DNA of 64,000 nucleotides, taken from Albifimbria verrucaria (lineage: Eukaryota > Ascomycota > Sordariomycetes > Hypocreales > Stachybotryaceae). Position numbers and translations under genes: made by a program. The notes beneath the pieces are model-generated. The model did not search any database. It saw only the letters and a list, made by a program, of their open reading frames with translations, and was not told where the DNA came from. This document shows, piece by piece, positions 45,583 to 57,808 of the stretch; positions within the stretch are counted from its first letter, which is position 1, and every line of letters starts with the position of its first letter. The stretch covers positions 558,001-622,000 of the forward strand of contig JAHREC010000018.1 in the NCBI GenBank assembly GCA_020081605.1, read 5' to 3'.

Positions 45583-46619
45583 ATGAGCGCCTCAGCATTT
45601 TTGTGTCGACTTTGCGACGTCTCCTTCGGTAGCGCGGCTGAGCACCGACAACACTTGAAAAGCGAGCAGCAGTACGTGGGAAATGCTTTGATCTGATCCA
45701 TGGGTAATTGACGAATTCCAGTGTTTATCAATTACGGTGTCAAATCGCACCTCCAGGGACTATTGTGGCGCCTCTGTCCGCCAAAGATGCTGAAGATGAT
45801 GAAATAGAAGATGCACAGGATACTGGGGACTCAGCTGAGGAAATAGAGTCGAGCGAAGATGAGGACTTTGAAAACGACACGACTGAGGCCGCTCCAGAAT
45901 TCGTGGCGGATCAATGCCTCTTTTGTGGACAACAGAACGGTACTTTTGAGGCCAGTCTCGCACACATGCAGAAAACACACAGCTTCATGATACCCTATCA
46001 GTCATTGTTGTCCGTCGATGTTCAGACCTTGGTCTGGTATCTCCACCTCGTCATATACGGGTATCACGAGTGTCTTCTATGCAGCAAACGGCGAAGTAGT
46101 TTAGAAGCGGTACAGCAGCATATGGTAGCCAAAGGTCATTGCCGATTTGATCTGTCTGACGACTATGCCGACTTTTACAATCTTGAGGCTCTTGATAAGA
46201 ATTCCAATGATGGCTTACGCCTGGATGAGAGTTCCTTACGATTACCTTCCGGCAAAATATTGACCAGCCGAGCCGATGCACATAACACAAATTCACGCCC
46301 GTCCAATTCATCAGATACGCAGCAGCACAATAGAATCCCAGCATCGCACGAGAAGGGGTCGAGCTCCGAGCTGATCAGTCGGCAAGACAGGAAACATGGA
46401 GCGTACGCCATGCAACTTTCGCAATTGAGCTCACAGGATCAAAGGAGCCTTGTGCACTTGAGCTTTGCCGAGCAGCGGTCGGTTCTTGCAACAAGAAAGA
46501 AGCAGCTGGACAAGGCACAACGTGAAGAGAGGCGTGCGAGGAGCAAGGTTGAGAGATTGGGCAACAGGACGTTGATGAGACATTTCAAGAACGATGTGCC
46601 AGGAAGATCCAACGGATAA
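45583..46619 (+). CDS. Rei1/Reh1-like C2H2 zinc finger protein
   Basis: Exons 45583-45671 and 45722-46619, intron 45672-45721 (GTACGT to TTCCAG); 328 residues with no frame break. Three C2H2-type fingers are visible: CRLCDVSF with HRQHLKSEQH across the intron, CLFCGQQNGTF with HMQKTH, and CLLCSKRRSS with HMVAKGH. An acidic linker (EEIESSEDEDFENDTTEAA) separates the first two. This matches cytoplasmic Rei1/Reh1 proteins, which help recycle export factors from pre-60S ribosomal particles. The C-terminus has a basic coiled segment (RKKQLDKAQREERRARSKVE). It is somewhat shorter than yeast Rei1. Confidence 0.88.
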
Positions 46620-47475
46620 CGGAGCCAGCGTGGCAAGGGTTCGCTAGAGTTATATATACATAAATCCCAATCACACAGTTCAGCTGAATTGAAACCAATG
46701 AGGACTAAATTCAAGCAAGCAAGCTGCAACGATGTGGGCTGAGTGCTCTGGCTAGAGTTCTATGCGTGAAGCTTCACCACTAGACTACCACGGTTACCCT
46801 AGACAAGGGACCATACACATACAGACTTACGTACCGTGGAGTGTATGCCAACAGCTTTCTAGATGAGAGAAGAGCTCACAAGATGACATCATAAAATGAT
46901 ACGTAGCTCAGACACTCGGGCCAGGAATTTGCAGGTGTGGAAGCTGGTTTACAGTAGAGGCGGGCAAAGGATTGTCAGGCAGTTCCTTGGAAATCGGACT
47001 TGGCGGCGCGCGTCCCTGCATTAAGGCATTGATGCAGCTAGCTCGGCGGATGCCGGTGGTGGCTACCCGTAAAAAGAAAAAAGGGACGCAGGGACCGAGA
47101 TTGGATGGACGGTTGCGAGTTCGTCGCATGTTAGGGCGAGGGTTTGTTGGTGATTGTTTCAAGTGATGAGAAGGCAGAAGCGTTAAAATTACCGACTTTA
47201 GGTGCCCAAGCTACCTACGACCTACTTGCAGGTGTCAGTATGTCCAAGACATGGAGTGAGTACCTCCAGCAGGTCTCATACGGTAGCACCAGGCATGTAA
47301 CGTTAGTGCTAAGCTCTGGAAACTGGAGGAGAAAGACAAGAAGCATGTAGCCCAGGTACCTGTGCAGTATTTCCAAGTACCCAGGTACCCGTCCAGGTAC
47401 TAAGAGGGTAGGTGTAGAGACTCTTCATCCCATGTTCAAGACGAGAGGAAAACAAAGGGATGGAAGAGAGGAAGC

Positions 47476-47491
47476 AAAAAAAAAAAAAAAA
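47476..47491 (+). repeat. Poly-A run of 16
   Basis: Sixteen consecutive A in non-coding sequence, flanked by purine-rich AAGAGAGGAAGC and AGAGGAAAAGGAG. It is the longest homopolymer in the window. Confidence 0.95.
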
Positions 47492-48539
47492 GAGGAAAAG
47501 GAGAAAGACAAGCTGCAAACTTCATGCAAACACTCGGTTGCCAAAGCTTGCATTGACAGGCCCAAGGGCATTGAGGTACAGCAAGTACCGTGATTCATGC
47601 TGAATGCAGCGCAGCGTTTCAGTTCAGCAAAGACGCCGTGGAGTACCTTTTAGCGGCCGATCTGCCCTGGTGGGTACCTGGCCGCGACTTGGCCGTCCCA
47701 AAACAGTGCTTGACAGAAGCAGCGCAGCAGGACTGGCTGACGGGGCCATGAATTGAATTGAATTGGGACGGTGAGCTTAAAGTCAGTGAATACCTGGGGG
47801 TACTTGAGCGTAACCTCACGGGCGCAGTACATGCGTGCCCTGGGCGCAGGTTAGGTACCATACGTAGCAGGTTCCTCTCCAAGTCGATAGCATCATCGCC
47901 CTCCTCTCATTTTTTTCTTTTGCACATGTTTGTTTGTTGGAAACGCCCTTTTTATTTTTTTGGTTCCTTTCCGGAGCTTCCGATGCGGAGGGGCTTTCCG
48001 TGTTAGGCCTTGTGGTTTGCATTGTCAATTTTTCCGCTGCCCCATGTTTTTCTCTGCATTTATTTGTTTTATTTTACATTCTTTTCCGTTATTGGATATT
48101 TATCTCGCTTGGTACGGCGGTCGCCGGTTAAGTTAATACGAAACCTGATTCCTGTCTAGGGGCACACGATGATGGTCTCGATTGAGCTTGGCCTTCTTTG
48201 AGGCGGCTACCTACCTCAGAGTACCCTCTGGTGTGATGTGCTGTGCTGTGCTGTGCTAGACCCTAGCTAGACTCTGCTGCGCTGTACATACTGCGCCTGG
48301 GCCAACAGCCTCATCACCCCTACACAGTACAGCTAGTCCCTTGCTTGCGACAGCCTCGGTTGGGTGGCTGGCTGTGCTGCTCGCTAGCTGGGTGGGAGAG
48401 CTAAGGTGCTACGGGGAGCCGGTACAGTGCCAAACACATCCCCACAGGTACCGCTGCAGTACCTGTAGGTACCTCGCCCGGGCCCGCCTTGTTCCCCCAG
48501 CGCCCAATCCGCTGGTCCCCTCTGATGGTTGCACCAATC

Positions 48540-48610
48540 TCACACTTTACTTTACCTTACCTTGCCTTGCCTTGCCTTACCTTTCTTGACCTTACCTCAC
48601 CTTATCATCA
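48540..48610 (+). repeat. CCTTA/CCTTG pentamer tract
   Basis: About ten imperfect copies of a CCTTR pentamer (ACCTTACCTTGCCTTGCCTT and so on) open the pyrimidine-rich leader region of the SIP5-like gene. Confidence 0.75.
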
Positions 48611-49384
48611 CAACATCCACATCCGCTCTCTCTCTCCATCTCCCTCGTCCTCTCTCTTCCATCTCCGTTGTGCCTGGCCTCGCGTCTTGGCTCCATCGCC
48701 GACCCATTTCTTACCTCGCTCCGTGCTGCCTTTGACTTTTTGTCTTCTCGTCGTAGACAGAGTTAACCCATCATCGTACTCTTCTTCCGTCCGTTTGCTA
48801 GCCCCACGATCATCGGAGTCGCTATCGCTCCCTCCACGCCCACGCCCACACACACATACCCCGGCTCGATCCGCGTGCTCCCCAACCTTCCTCCAACAAA
48901 CACCTGTCGCTGCGAAATGCTCTCTTCCGTCGCGGCTTGACCCTCGCCCGATCCAGCCGGTGCTGCTGCTCGCTTCGCTGTCGGTTTCGCTTCGTGGCAT
49001 CACGTCCATCCATTCGCCCCTCCCCACGTCACGCACTCACGCACGCACGCACGCCTCGCCAGCCCAAACCACTAACGTAGGTAGCTTTGCCGGCTACCTG
49101 TCCGATCTCCGGCTATCCAGCCCAATCCGCACCGCGAGCCTCGTTGCTCCCTCCATCAACCGCACATTGCCCCATTGCTTCCTCCAGCTACCGAGACCTC
49201 AATTGTGCCGGCTGCTGTAGCAACTCGCCAGTACTGTGGTTTGTCCACGGCAAACCGATAAGTCCGACGGACAATCTCTAGCCGAGGAGCCTGCGACATC
49301 CTCCCGGCTGCTATCATCGTCCTATCGCGGACCCCACCATCTCTCGACAATTCCGTCGCCCCGTCTTCCCACCCCGTCCTCGCA

Positions 49385-51935
49385 ATGGGTAACTCGAATA
49401 CCAAAGAGTCCCGAGAGGGCCCTGACGGTTCGTCCGATCGTCGCTCCGCTGCCGACCCCACCGCCCTCGCCCGCGAACACGCCCGTGAATCCAGCTCTCG
49501 TTCGCGCAATCGCATGAGCAGGCCAGACCTGTCCCTCCTTGGCATTTCGACCCATAGCTCCCGCGACCGTAACCGTGACGATGCCCCTTTGAGCACCGCG
49601 AGACTAGGCAGGAGCGCGAAGCTCGGAGGCTCGAACGTGAGCGAGCCACCCGCGCCAAAGAGCGCGAGCGCAGTCTTCGCGAGGAGCATGTCGACGGAGG
49701 TTATCTCGTCACCCTCGGCACCTATACTGGAACCGAGGACTTTAGCAAACCGGTCGTGCGACAGCTGCAGGTATGCATCCACACCCACTTTGTCTTTTGC
49801 TGAGCTCTCTCCCCGTCGCTTATAGATACCCCGTGCCATCACACTTCGCAGAGATCACCACTAATCCCTTCTATAGATTGAGCGAAAGCTAGCTCCCTTT
49901 GGCGCGGTCTCAATGACTGGTCCGAAAGCTGGGCCGAGCATCAACTCGTCGCTGCCGCCCGCGGCTTGCCCATTCCCGCCGCTGACGCGCCTCCCGACCC
50001 CGAACTCATGCCTCAGCCTCCTCCGTCTTCTTCCCAGAACATCAACAACCTAACCGTTCCCATGGGGCCTCGAACGCTGTCTGCCGCGTCCGATCATAGT
50101 GGTTCTGGTGCTTCGGGACTCCCATCGCCAGTATCACCCACTCCTGGCAGGACGACCCCTTCAAACCTCGAGCCAAGGCTTTGGCCGCAGCACTCAGTGT
50201 GGGTTCGCGCAACGCCTCCTCCACGGACCTGGCCCCTAAGGAGGTTAGCCTACCTCACGACCCTTTCGTCAACGGTCAGCCCTCGAAGTATTCCTCTACA
50301 AGGATGCCACAGAATGCCCCATCTGTTTCCTGTCGTACCCCCTATCTGAACAGCACCAGATGCTGCGATCAGCCCATCTGCAGCGAATGTTTCGTCCAGA
50401 TCAAACGCGCAGACCCCCACCTGCCGGAACATCATCCTGACGGACAGGCACGGGATCCCAACCAGGGGCTCACTGCAGAAGACCCTCCCGAGATGCTCAT
50501 CTCCGAGCCCTCGGCATGCCCATACTGCCAGCAGCCTGAATTTGGCGTCACTTACGAGCCTCCGCCGTTCCGTCGAGGTCTCGCCTACGCCCCGGCTAAC
50601 GGGTTGTCCGCCAACACCGCCATGTCATCACAGAGCTCCCTCAACTCCACCCTAGTCCCGAACCCCCAAGTCGGCCGCAGACGCACCCATAGTCTGTCTG
50701 CAAATGCGCCCAATGTTATCACCACTGATCGTGTCCGCCCGGACTGGGCTACTAAGTTGGCCGCTGCGCGTGCTCACCAGGCACGACGGGCCGCAGCAGC
50801 TACGGCCCTCCACACGGCGGCTTTCCTCGTAGGCGGAAGCGAACAAAGATCAATTCTCCGCCCTGGCAGGTTTAGCCGTAGGAACACTGCCAACGCTGGG
50901 GCACAGAACAGTGGCGCACCCACCGAGCCCATTGAGGGCACGGAGCTTATCGGAGGTTCTGCTACCCATAACCCCGACGGTAGTAGGCGCACTCGTATGG
51001 ACGAGCTTGAGGATATGATGTTAATGGAAGCCGTGCGACTGTCCCTTGCTAGTGAAGAGGACCGCAAGCGCAAGGAGGAGAAGGCAATTCGCAAGGAAGC
51101 CAAGGCGAGGGAGAAGGAGGAACGCAAGGCCCTGAAGAAGCAGGGACGTGACCCTTACGGAGGGCATACGAGTGGTGCCAGTGGTAGCAGTCTCTCACTC
51201 GGGCTGGGACGCAGGCGTGGTAATAGCGCTGCCAGCAACTTGCGTATGGAAGCCACCATGCACAGCGCCTCACAAGCCCCATCTAGCCTAGAGCGAGAAG
51301 ACACAGCTGATAGTTCGGGAAGCAAAGGCAAAGGGGTCGACCGCGGAGGCCACGATTCCTCGCCAGACGGAAGTTCGCCTGCCGGCTCACTGCCCATTCC
51401 CGCGGGCGGCAGCCGCACAGGGTCGCATTTGCGTCAAATGAGCAACGCTTCATCTCTCGGCTCCTCATTTGCAGACACCCCAGCTGGTAGCTTCAGTGCA
51501 GGGGGTTATGCCGGACCTGATGGCACCGATACCCGTGGAGCGAACGCAGGAACAGCAAATGACGATGGCGATCGGGATACCGGTACCGAGCCCATGTTCA
51601 ACTTCCGCAGCCTAGCAGAGATGGTTGGAGTCAACATCGATGACGGACAGGCACACAGGCAGGAAGGCGAGGAAGGCGACGCGCCAGCCGGGACCGTACA
51701 GCCTCGTCCCCTTTCTCAGGTAAAGGAGGATGACATGGAAGAAGCCGAGGCGGAGCACGTTGAGGGTGCCGCCACCACGACGGAGGTGGCCAAGCCCGTC
51801 GAGAAGGCGGATGAGAAAGTCTCTACGCCAGAGCTGAAGATAACGCCAGAGACGCCAGCCATCGAGGGTGCTCCGGCAGAGTACAAGCGTCTGGGCGAAA
51901 CTAGCATCAAGGAACAGCCGCCACAGACAACGTAA
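49385..51935 (+). CDS. SIP5-like protein
   Basis: Exons 49385-49770 and 49877-51935, intron 49771-49876. The start [12 protein letters not shown] carries an N-myristoylation-like MGN. The conserved core follows: a charged helix, [20 protein letters not shown] then [10 protein letters not shown], the [20 protein letters not shown] stretch, and [16 protein letters not shown] with [16 protein letters not shown]-like zinc unit comes next ([25 protein letters not shown]). The long tail is low in complexity, with a basic helix near [20 protein letters not shown]. Yeast Sip5 links Snf1 kinase to the Glc7 phosphatase. Six bases are missing at five places: 49584-49590, 49898-49900, 50137-50139, 50280-50282 and two in the C run 50338-50342. 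Corrected length is 816 residues. Confidence 0.87.
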
Positions 51936-52499
51936 TTTGCGAGGCAACTTATCTAGGTTAAAGACGATAATATGATCAGATCGAAACGAGTGTGCAGAAT
52001 GATGATGAATCAGGAACACCAAACAATGATTAAGGCTGCAGAATGGAGTTGTTGATGTGTCTTTGATATACGGTAGCGTTTATTTCTTGCATGATTTCAC
52101 CGGTCTCAGCCATGGCGATGTATAGAAAGGGATAAGTTGTCATCATGGGCTGAGGGCGTGGGTGTAAAGGGGGACCGGCATTGGGTTTATAGACCGTTTG
52201 AATGTACATGTCAACACAGCGATGAATCAATAAACGAGCTAAAATATTTAAATATCTCGAGTGCAATTTTATCGTTGATGGATTGCCACGACAAACTTTG
52301 TTTGTCTCTTGTATTTGTATGTGCGAAGTATTTGAGCAGGCTATGTAAGATATGTGACGAGGCGCGCGCGAGGGCGCGTGAATATATATATGCTAGAAAA
52401 GAGGAAGATGGCAACTGGTCCAGGGCCAGATGTAGGGATATAAAAGTGAACGGAGCCGGCTCCTGAGCGCGGTCTCGGTATTCTGGGCTCGACACCCGT
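51936..52499. other. Convergent 3' intergenic region
   Basis: The 3' flanks of the SIP5-like gene and the PL4 gene. An alternating GCGCGCGAGGGCGCG and ATATATAT patch lies near 52361-52391. I see no gene. Confidence 0.5.
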
Positions 52500-54154
52500 T
52501 TAGTTGAAGAGCTCGACGAAATCAAGGATCTATACACAGATACGTTAGCACATCATGATATAATGGATATGGCAGGGTACAACATACGATGTTAGCGCTG
52601 AGGAATTTCGTGTCTCCTGAACCAGATGCAACGCTGATGGTGATGGTGTTGTCTCCCGCCTTGAGAGTGCCGGCAGGAATTGTCACATCGTAGATCTCGC
52701 CATATCCACGGTAGGCTCCACGGGTGACGCCTCTCGAGTCGATCTTGGTAGGGGCGGCGGGCACGGGGCCACTCCAGCCGTTGACCGTCGCGGCAGGACG
52801 GCCGCCGGCGAAGCTCAGAGTCGTGGCTATGCGCAGGGTCACGGTGCCGGAGGGCACGCTGGCGAGGTTGAACTTGATGGTCTGCGGGTTGTTGACGTCC
52901 TTGAAGAGGGCCATGGCGAAGTCGTTGGTGGAGGAGGAGCCGACGGTGTAGGTCAGGGGCCCCAAGAGGACATGCGGCTGTCGGAGGGGTGCATGCGCTG
53001 GATCTTGTCGGCGTTGCGGAAGCCGGTGGGCTGGCCATCAACGTCGCCGATGCGCCAGATGGTGTTGCGGGCAGCCTGGGAGGAGGCGATGTTCTGGGTG
53101 GTGGTGGAGCCACGGGAGACAGTGACGCTGCTGGTGGCGACCTTGAACTCGGTCTGGTAGAGGACCATGGTGTAAGTGCCGGGCTTCATGAGAGGCGAGG
53201 TGAAGGCGCCGTTGGAGTTGGCGTAGGCCCAGTACTGCGCGGCCGAGTTGTACCAGTGGACAACGCGCTGGTACTTGCTGTCGACGCCGGAGACGGTGCC
53301 GGAGACGCGGCCACGCTCCGAGTCGGCGACGTAGCCCTTCAGGCCCATGGTGGAGTACCAGGAGAGGTCGGCGCCGTCGGTGGAAGGGATACCAGTGCGA
53401 GAGAACTGGATGTAGTACGGGCCGTGGAAGCCCAGGCGCCAGTCCTCGGTGCGGACGTGGCCCGAGTTCATGTAGAAGTACAGGTGCGAGGTGGGCGCGG
53501 CGACGTTGGAGTTGATGTCACGGAAGAAAGGACCGCCGGAAGACGACTCGTACTGGGGATCATCATACAAGCGCGGATGGGCTCCGGGGTGGTGTCGCCG
53601 TAGACGCAGTGGACCTTATCGTCGATGAAGCGCTGGGATGAGTAGAACTTGGAGCGGGTCTGGCCGTTGACGACGAAGACGTCGGAGCCCTCGACGGTGC
53701 CCGAGGTGGGCGTGGTGGTGGAGGCCGAGCCGAAGGGGTGCTCGAAAGGGAGCACGTCGCTGCGCAGGCGGGCGAGGTAACGCAGCTCGCCGGCGGAGTA
53801 GGGCTGGGTGATGTAGGTGCCGAGGTAGATGGTCGAGTCGCCTGACTTGGCCATGATGTACTGGGTGATGCCGCCGGTCTCACAGGTGATCTTGACGACG
53901 TTGCCGACGGTGGTGACGCTGGCGGCGGCGCCGAGGCCTGAGCCGATGTGGGTGCCCTTCTCGGAGGACTGCAGCTCGACGCCGCGGTACTTGATGGACG
54001 TGATGTCGCAGTTGGCCTTGTTCACGGTGAAGACGAGGGCGTTGGAGGAGCCGGCGTCGACGACGAAGTTGTTGCCGGAGGTGACGACTCCGAAGGCGGC
54101 GCTCACGGCGGCCGGGGCGACGGCGCCGAGAAGGAGGGCGGCGAGGGCAACCAT
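52500..54154 (-). CDS. Rhamnogalacturonan lyase (PL4 family)
   Basis: Exons 54154-52588 and 52529-52500, intron 52530-52587 (GTATGT donor, GCTAAC branch). A signal peptide of about 20 residues ([20 protein letters not shown]) is followed by the PL4 catalytic domain. Its signs are [39 protein letters not shown] and [13 protein letters not shown]. The FnIII-like middle ([18 protein letters not shown]) and the carbohydrate-binding-like end ([19 protein letters not shown]) complete the three-domain plan. The enzyme cuts the rhamnogalacturonan I backbone of pectin by beta-elimination. One base is missing at each of two G runs, 53555-53558 and 52956-52959. Corrected length is 532 residues, normal for the family. 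The tiny last exon gives the expected hydrophobic C-terminus ending VELFN. Confidence 0.92.
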
Positions 54155-56496
54155 GGCTGTATTCGTTTCTCTTTCACTCTGCTCTGTCTGATCAAGCCTG
54201 AGTGTGAGACCCAATGGCGAGAGGCAGGGACGATCTCATGGGCTGCGCGGGAGTCTTTATTGCTCCCGCCAAGCTGGGCGTTGCTATACTTGATACACCC
54301 GCGCTCCGTGAATCCCACCAACCAACTCCCGTGCTACCAGCGACTCCACCACGTCCCGTTTCCGGGCTTGTTCGTCCGACCGGTCCCAGCATGAAAGCGC
54401 AATCATAAAGCTGTTTACCTGGAATTTCCCAAGGCCCTGTCGCCTCCATTACGGCGAGCAAGTAAGAAATAGAAGGGGGAAGGCATCCGCTGCTCCGGTG
54501 CGATTCGCGAAAGGGAGGGGAAAAGCATGGCCATTGGCGGAATTGGTCTTGGCTTAGCCCAAGTAGGCAGAAAAAAAGGCCATGGGCATGAGTTGGGGAC
54601 GGGATGAGGTGCTGGAATTGCGCGAGCCGGAGAAATTGCGTGGGCGGCGGTGGACGCTTGTCCGAGACGAGGCTTTGATGGACGGGAGTTGAGAAGGGGT
54701 CCAGTGCAATGGGGGAGGTGGGATGGGGAGAGAAGGGATCGGCGGGTGGTTCTTGAGGTGAACGTTGGAAATGGTTCTACATAGTGGACGAGCATATGGG
54801 AGGTTAATTTTTGGTTTGTTTGAGTAAGAGTTGGCTAAACATTCCCCAGATTTACAAAGACGGCGTCTATACCACGGCTCCCTCTCTCACTTACACCTAA
54901 CCATCTTCCTCTTCCTCGCTACCACTACCGCCTCAACTCCCGCAACCCATCGTCCATTTATACCCAACACCACGTGCAGCTGCAAATACCGGGCCTGCTC
55001 TGCTCTGCCATGCCAATGCCAATGCCAATGCCGCTGCCCGGGTGCATCGGCAGTCCAGCGTCACGAGATTAGAGGACCGCAGCAGTGGGGACGCCCGCCT
55101 TGCAGGGATGTCTAGGTCGCCCCCAATCTAGAAATTGCACGGAGCTAGTTCCTTTAATGGGCCGAGATGGTGAGGTGGGAGGTGCCTCTGCCGCGCGGGT
55201 GAATGTTTGCTACTGTTTTCTGTCTATGTGTGGCACTTGGTATTTGGGGAGCGTGCCTCGGGTGGTATTGCGGCGATGGGCGATGATGTTATCGAGCAGG
55301 GACGTCAGTGCGGCACGAGTTCAGGAACACGCTCTAGTTTAAGGCGAGAGGACTGTGGGATCATGAAGCCTGCCTGCCGTTTGGCGTCGGCTGTCATTGG
55401 CTGTTATCCGATCTTCTGATCGGTTGAGGCTCCGTCAGTCCCTATTGAATGTCAATCTTGACGTTATATTACACATAGTGCATCTCTCGTCTGTGCTTTG
55501 CCGCATCTATGCTGTTGCTTTGCTGCATCTATACTACGTCTTGCTTTGCCGCAGCCCTACCGCACGGGCTGCTGTTTCAGCGGAAACGGACGTTCATGAC
55601 ATACATACAACTTTTCTCGTATACCGTTATATCGTTCAATCTTCCTGCGTGGCAAAGAGTAATCAGACCGACGGCACGGCATCGTCGGACAGGGGCTTCA
55701 ACACGAGCCTCAACATCAGCAAGCCGTCACCAAGTCGCACGGGAGGATCCGGTCCTGACAAAGCTCCCTGCCAAGCCCTGGCTTTGCATAATGGTCTTGG
55801 AAAAGCCAAGCCGCTCGCCAGTGGCCGCCATTGGCCGACCGTCACGGGCCCTGGTCCTGGCATAGAGAGCTGGAGCCCCTATCGAGGGCATTTCCAGAAT
55901 CCTTCAGCCCCCAGTATTGAAGGGAAAAACACCTCGTCCTCTCGTCCAACACAACCCTATCTTGAAATGAGAAGCACATCAAGGCGCGCCCGGGCCATTG
56001 CAATTTCTACCACACGCAGAGTTCCATGCTTCCCGTATGCAAATACACGGCACGGATCACCACCATCCTCTTCAACCCAACCAAACCCACCGTAAGGAAA
56101 AGAAAAAAAAAAGCCCAGCGTAACTAGACCAATAGCTAGCCCGTTTCTAAAAATAATAAAGATCGTAGCTGAAGGGGCTCCATCCATTTCCCCATATGTC
56201 GTAAGTTTACCGAAATTGGCGTCGACAAACCACCAGGAATCCTATGCCATTCTGCATATTTACTTGTCCCTGCCCGCCCTATGTGCACACTATCTTGTTC
56301 TAGTCTGTAGATCATACTATTCTTTCCGACTATTTTCTGTTAGGTTTCTTTTCCTTTTTCTATCTCCTAGGTTCTCGGTTAACCAAACGCTCATTTATTT
56401 CTGCCCTTCGTTGCTTGAACATACCAGCCTTTTCTGTCCTTTTCCTCTTCACCTCTTGACGTATTTCACGACCAAAAGAAATTCAAACAAGTCACA
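54155..56496. other. Divergent region between PL4 and GH71 genes
   Basis: A 2.3 kb head-to-head promoter region. It has a CCAATG hexamer repeat near 55012-55032 and duplicated GCTTTGCCGCATCTATGCT-like segments at 55495-55555. The last 250 bases before GH71 are CT-rich. A 232-codon frame at 55397-56095 runs through these repeats and has no recognisable domain. Confidence 0.45.
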
Positions 56497-57808
56497 ATGG
56501 CTCGACAGGTTTTCGCTCACTACATGCTCGGTCTCACCAACGGCCAGACCCCGAGCACTGGGCCAAGGAAATCAACGACGCCAAGGCCGTGGGCATCGAC
56601 GGCTTCGCCCTCAACATCGGCCCCAGCGATGGCTGGACCAACGAGCAGCTGCACCTCGCCTACGCCGCTGCCGAGGCCGCCGGCTTCCAGATGTTCATCT
56701 CCTTTGACATGGCCGTCGGCGAGTGGAGCCCCAGGTCGTCATCGACCTCATCAACACCTTCAAGGCCTCGCCCGCCCAGACCCTCGTCAACGGACTGCCC
56801 ATGGTCAGCACCTTCGAGGGCCCCGCGTGGAGCGGAAACTGGCAAGGCGTGAGGGATGCCGTTGGCGGAATTCACCTGGTTCCCGACTGGAGCAGTCTTG
56901 GCCCTCTGGGTCTGGCTGAGAAGCTGTCGACCATCGACGGTGCCTGTAAGTTGAACCGATGGAGCTTCGCTTTAGATTCAGACCGCTGACACTCTCTCCT
57001 AGTTGCCTGGCAGGCCTGGCCCACTGCTGGCCAGCTCACCAAGGACACCAGCGAGGACATCATGTACATGAACGTCCTCGGTGACAAGTCCTACATGATG
57101 GGTGTCAGCCCGTGGTTCTACACCAGTATGTTCCAGTTCCTGCAGAGTCCTCGACTCTTTTCTAACCTGAGATGACAGATCTCCCCAGTACAACAAGAAC
57201 TGGTTCTTCAGCGGCGACTCACTGTGGTACGACCGCTGGCAGCAGGCCATCGACCTCCTCCCCGACTTCATCGAGATCATCACCTGGAACGACTTCGGCG
57301 AGTCTAGCTACATCAGCGACCTCGCGCCCCAGCAGGTCGTCTCCGGCGCCGGTGGCTACGTCGAGGGCTTCGACCACGCCGCCTTCCGCGCCATCCTGCC
57401 CTACTTCATCCAGGCTTACAAGCAGGGCTCCCGCACCCTCGCCGAGCCCCTGCCGACCAGGCCATGGCTTGGTACCGCACCACGCCCGCCCGCGCCGGAT
57501 CCAACGGCGGCACCATCTGGGGCCAGTCGGGCGGCCTGGACGCCGCGGATGGCACCGTCGACGCCGTCAACGTCGTCACCGTCACCGTGGACGAGACGGA
57601 GCTCATCGTTTCCATCGGCGGAAACAACCAGACTTTCCGCACCGGCAGCGGCGACCACCCAGCCAGCTACTTCCAGGTGCCTCTCGACGGCCAGCTGGGC
57701 GACGTTACGCTGTACATGAACGGCCGTGTGGTCACCGGCCCGCCCATCACCAACACCCTGCCCGCGACCGGCCACGTCAACTTCAACGCGCTGGCCATCA
57801 GCCTGTAA
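56497..57808 (+). CDS. GH71 alpha-1,3-glucanase without signal peptide
   Basis: Exons 56497-56945, 57003-57125 and 57179-57808. The protein opens directly with MARQVFAHYMLGLTNGQTP, the first strand of the GH71 barrel. It continues through GIDGFALNIG, GFQMFISFDM, MVSTFEGPAW, VPDWSSLGP, YMMGVSPWFYT, IITWNDFGESSYI and WYRTTPARAG, and ends in a beta-rich accessory part. GH71 enzymes hydrolyse alpha-1,3-glucan, a fungal wall polymer. Four bases are missing: in C runs 56549-56552, 56730-56733 and 57183-57186, and at CC 57453-57454. Corrected length is 401 residues. No secretion signal is seen and the leader upstream is plain CT-rich sequence, so a cytosolic role, as for fission yeast Agn2, is possible. 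Confidence 0.88.

Larger units (their letters stand above)
46620..49384. other. Long intergenic region with GTAC-rich islands and the SIP5 leader
   Basis: No gene is supported. Bases 47220-47870 and 48205-48480 are unusually rich in GGTACC, AGTACC and TACCT words. A run of 16 A lies at 47476-47491. From 48540 to 49384 the plus strand is strongly pyrimidine-rich, as expected for the promoter and long leader of the SIP5-like gene. Open frames on both strands here are products of this composition. Confidence 0.5.

Noticed and set aside
48489..49220. A 243-codon Ser/Pro-rich open frame and its antisense partner
   Set aside because: It lies in a CT-repeat leader; the composition alone explains the lack of stops, and there is no domain.
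52989..53603. A 204-codon Gly/Val-rich open frame on the plus strand
   Set aside because: It is the antisense of the PL4 lyase gene and its low-complexity composition mirrors GC-rich codon third positions.
55397..56095. A 232-codon open frame between the PL4 and GH71 genes
   Set aside because: It runs through short direct repeats, lacks an ATG at its start and has no recognisable fold.
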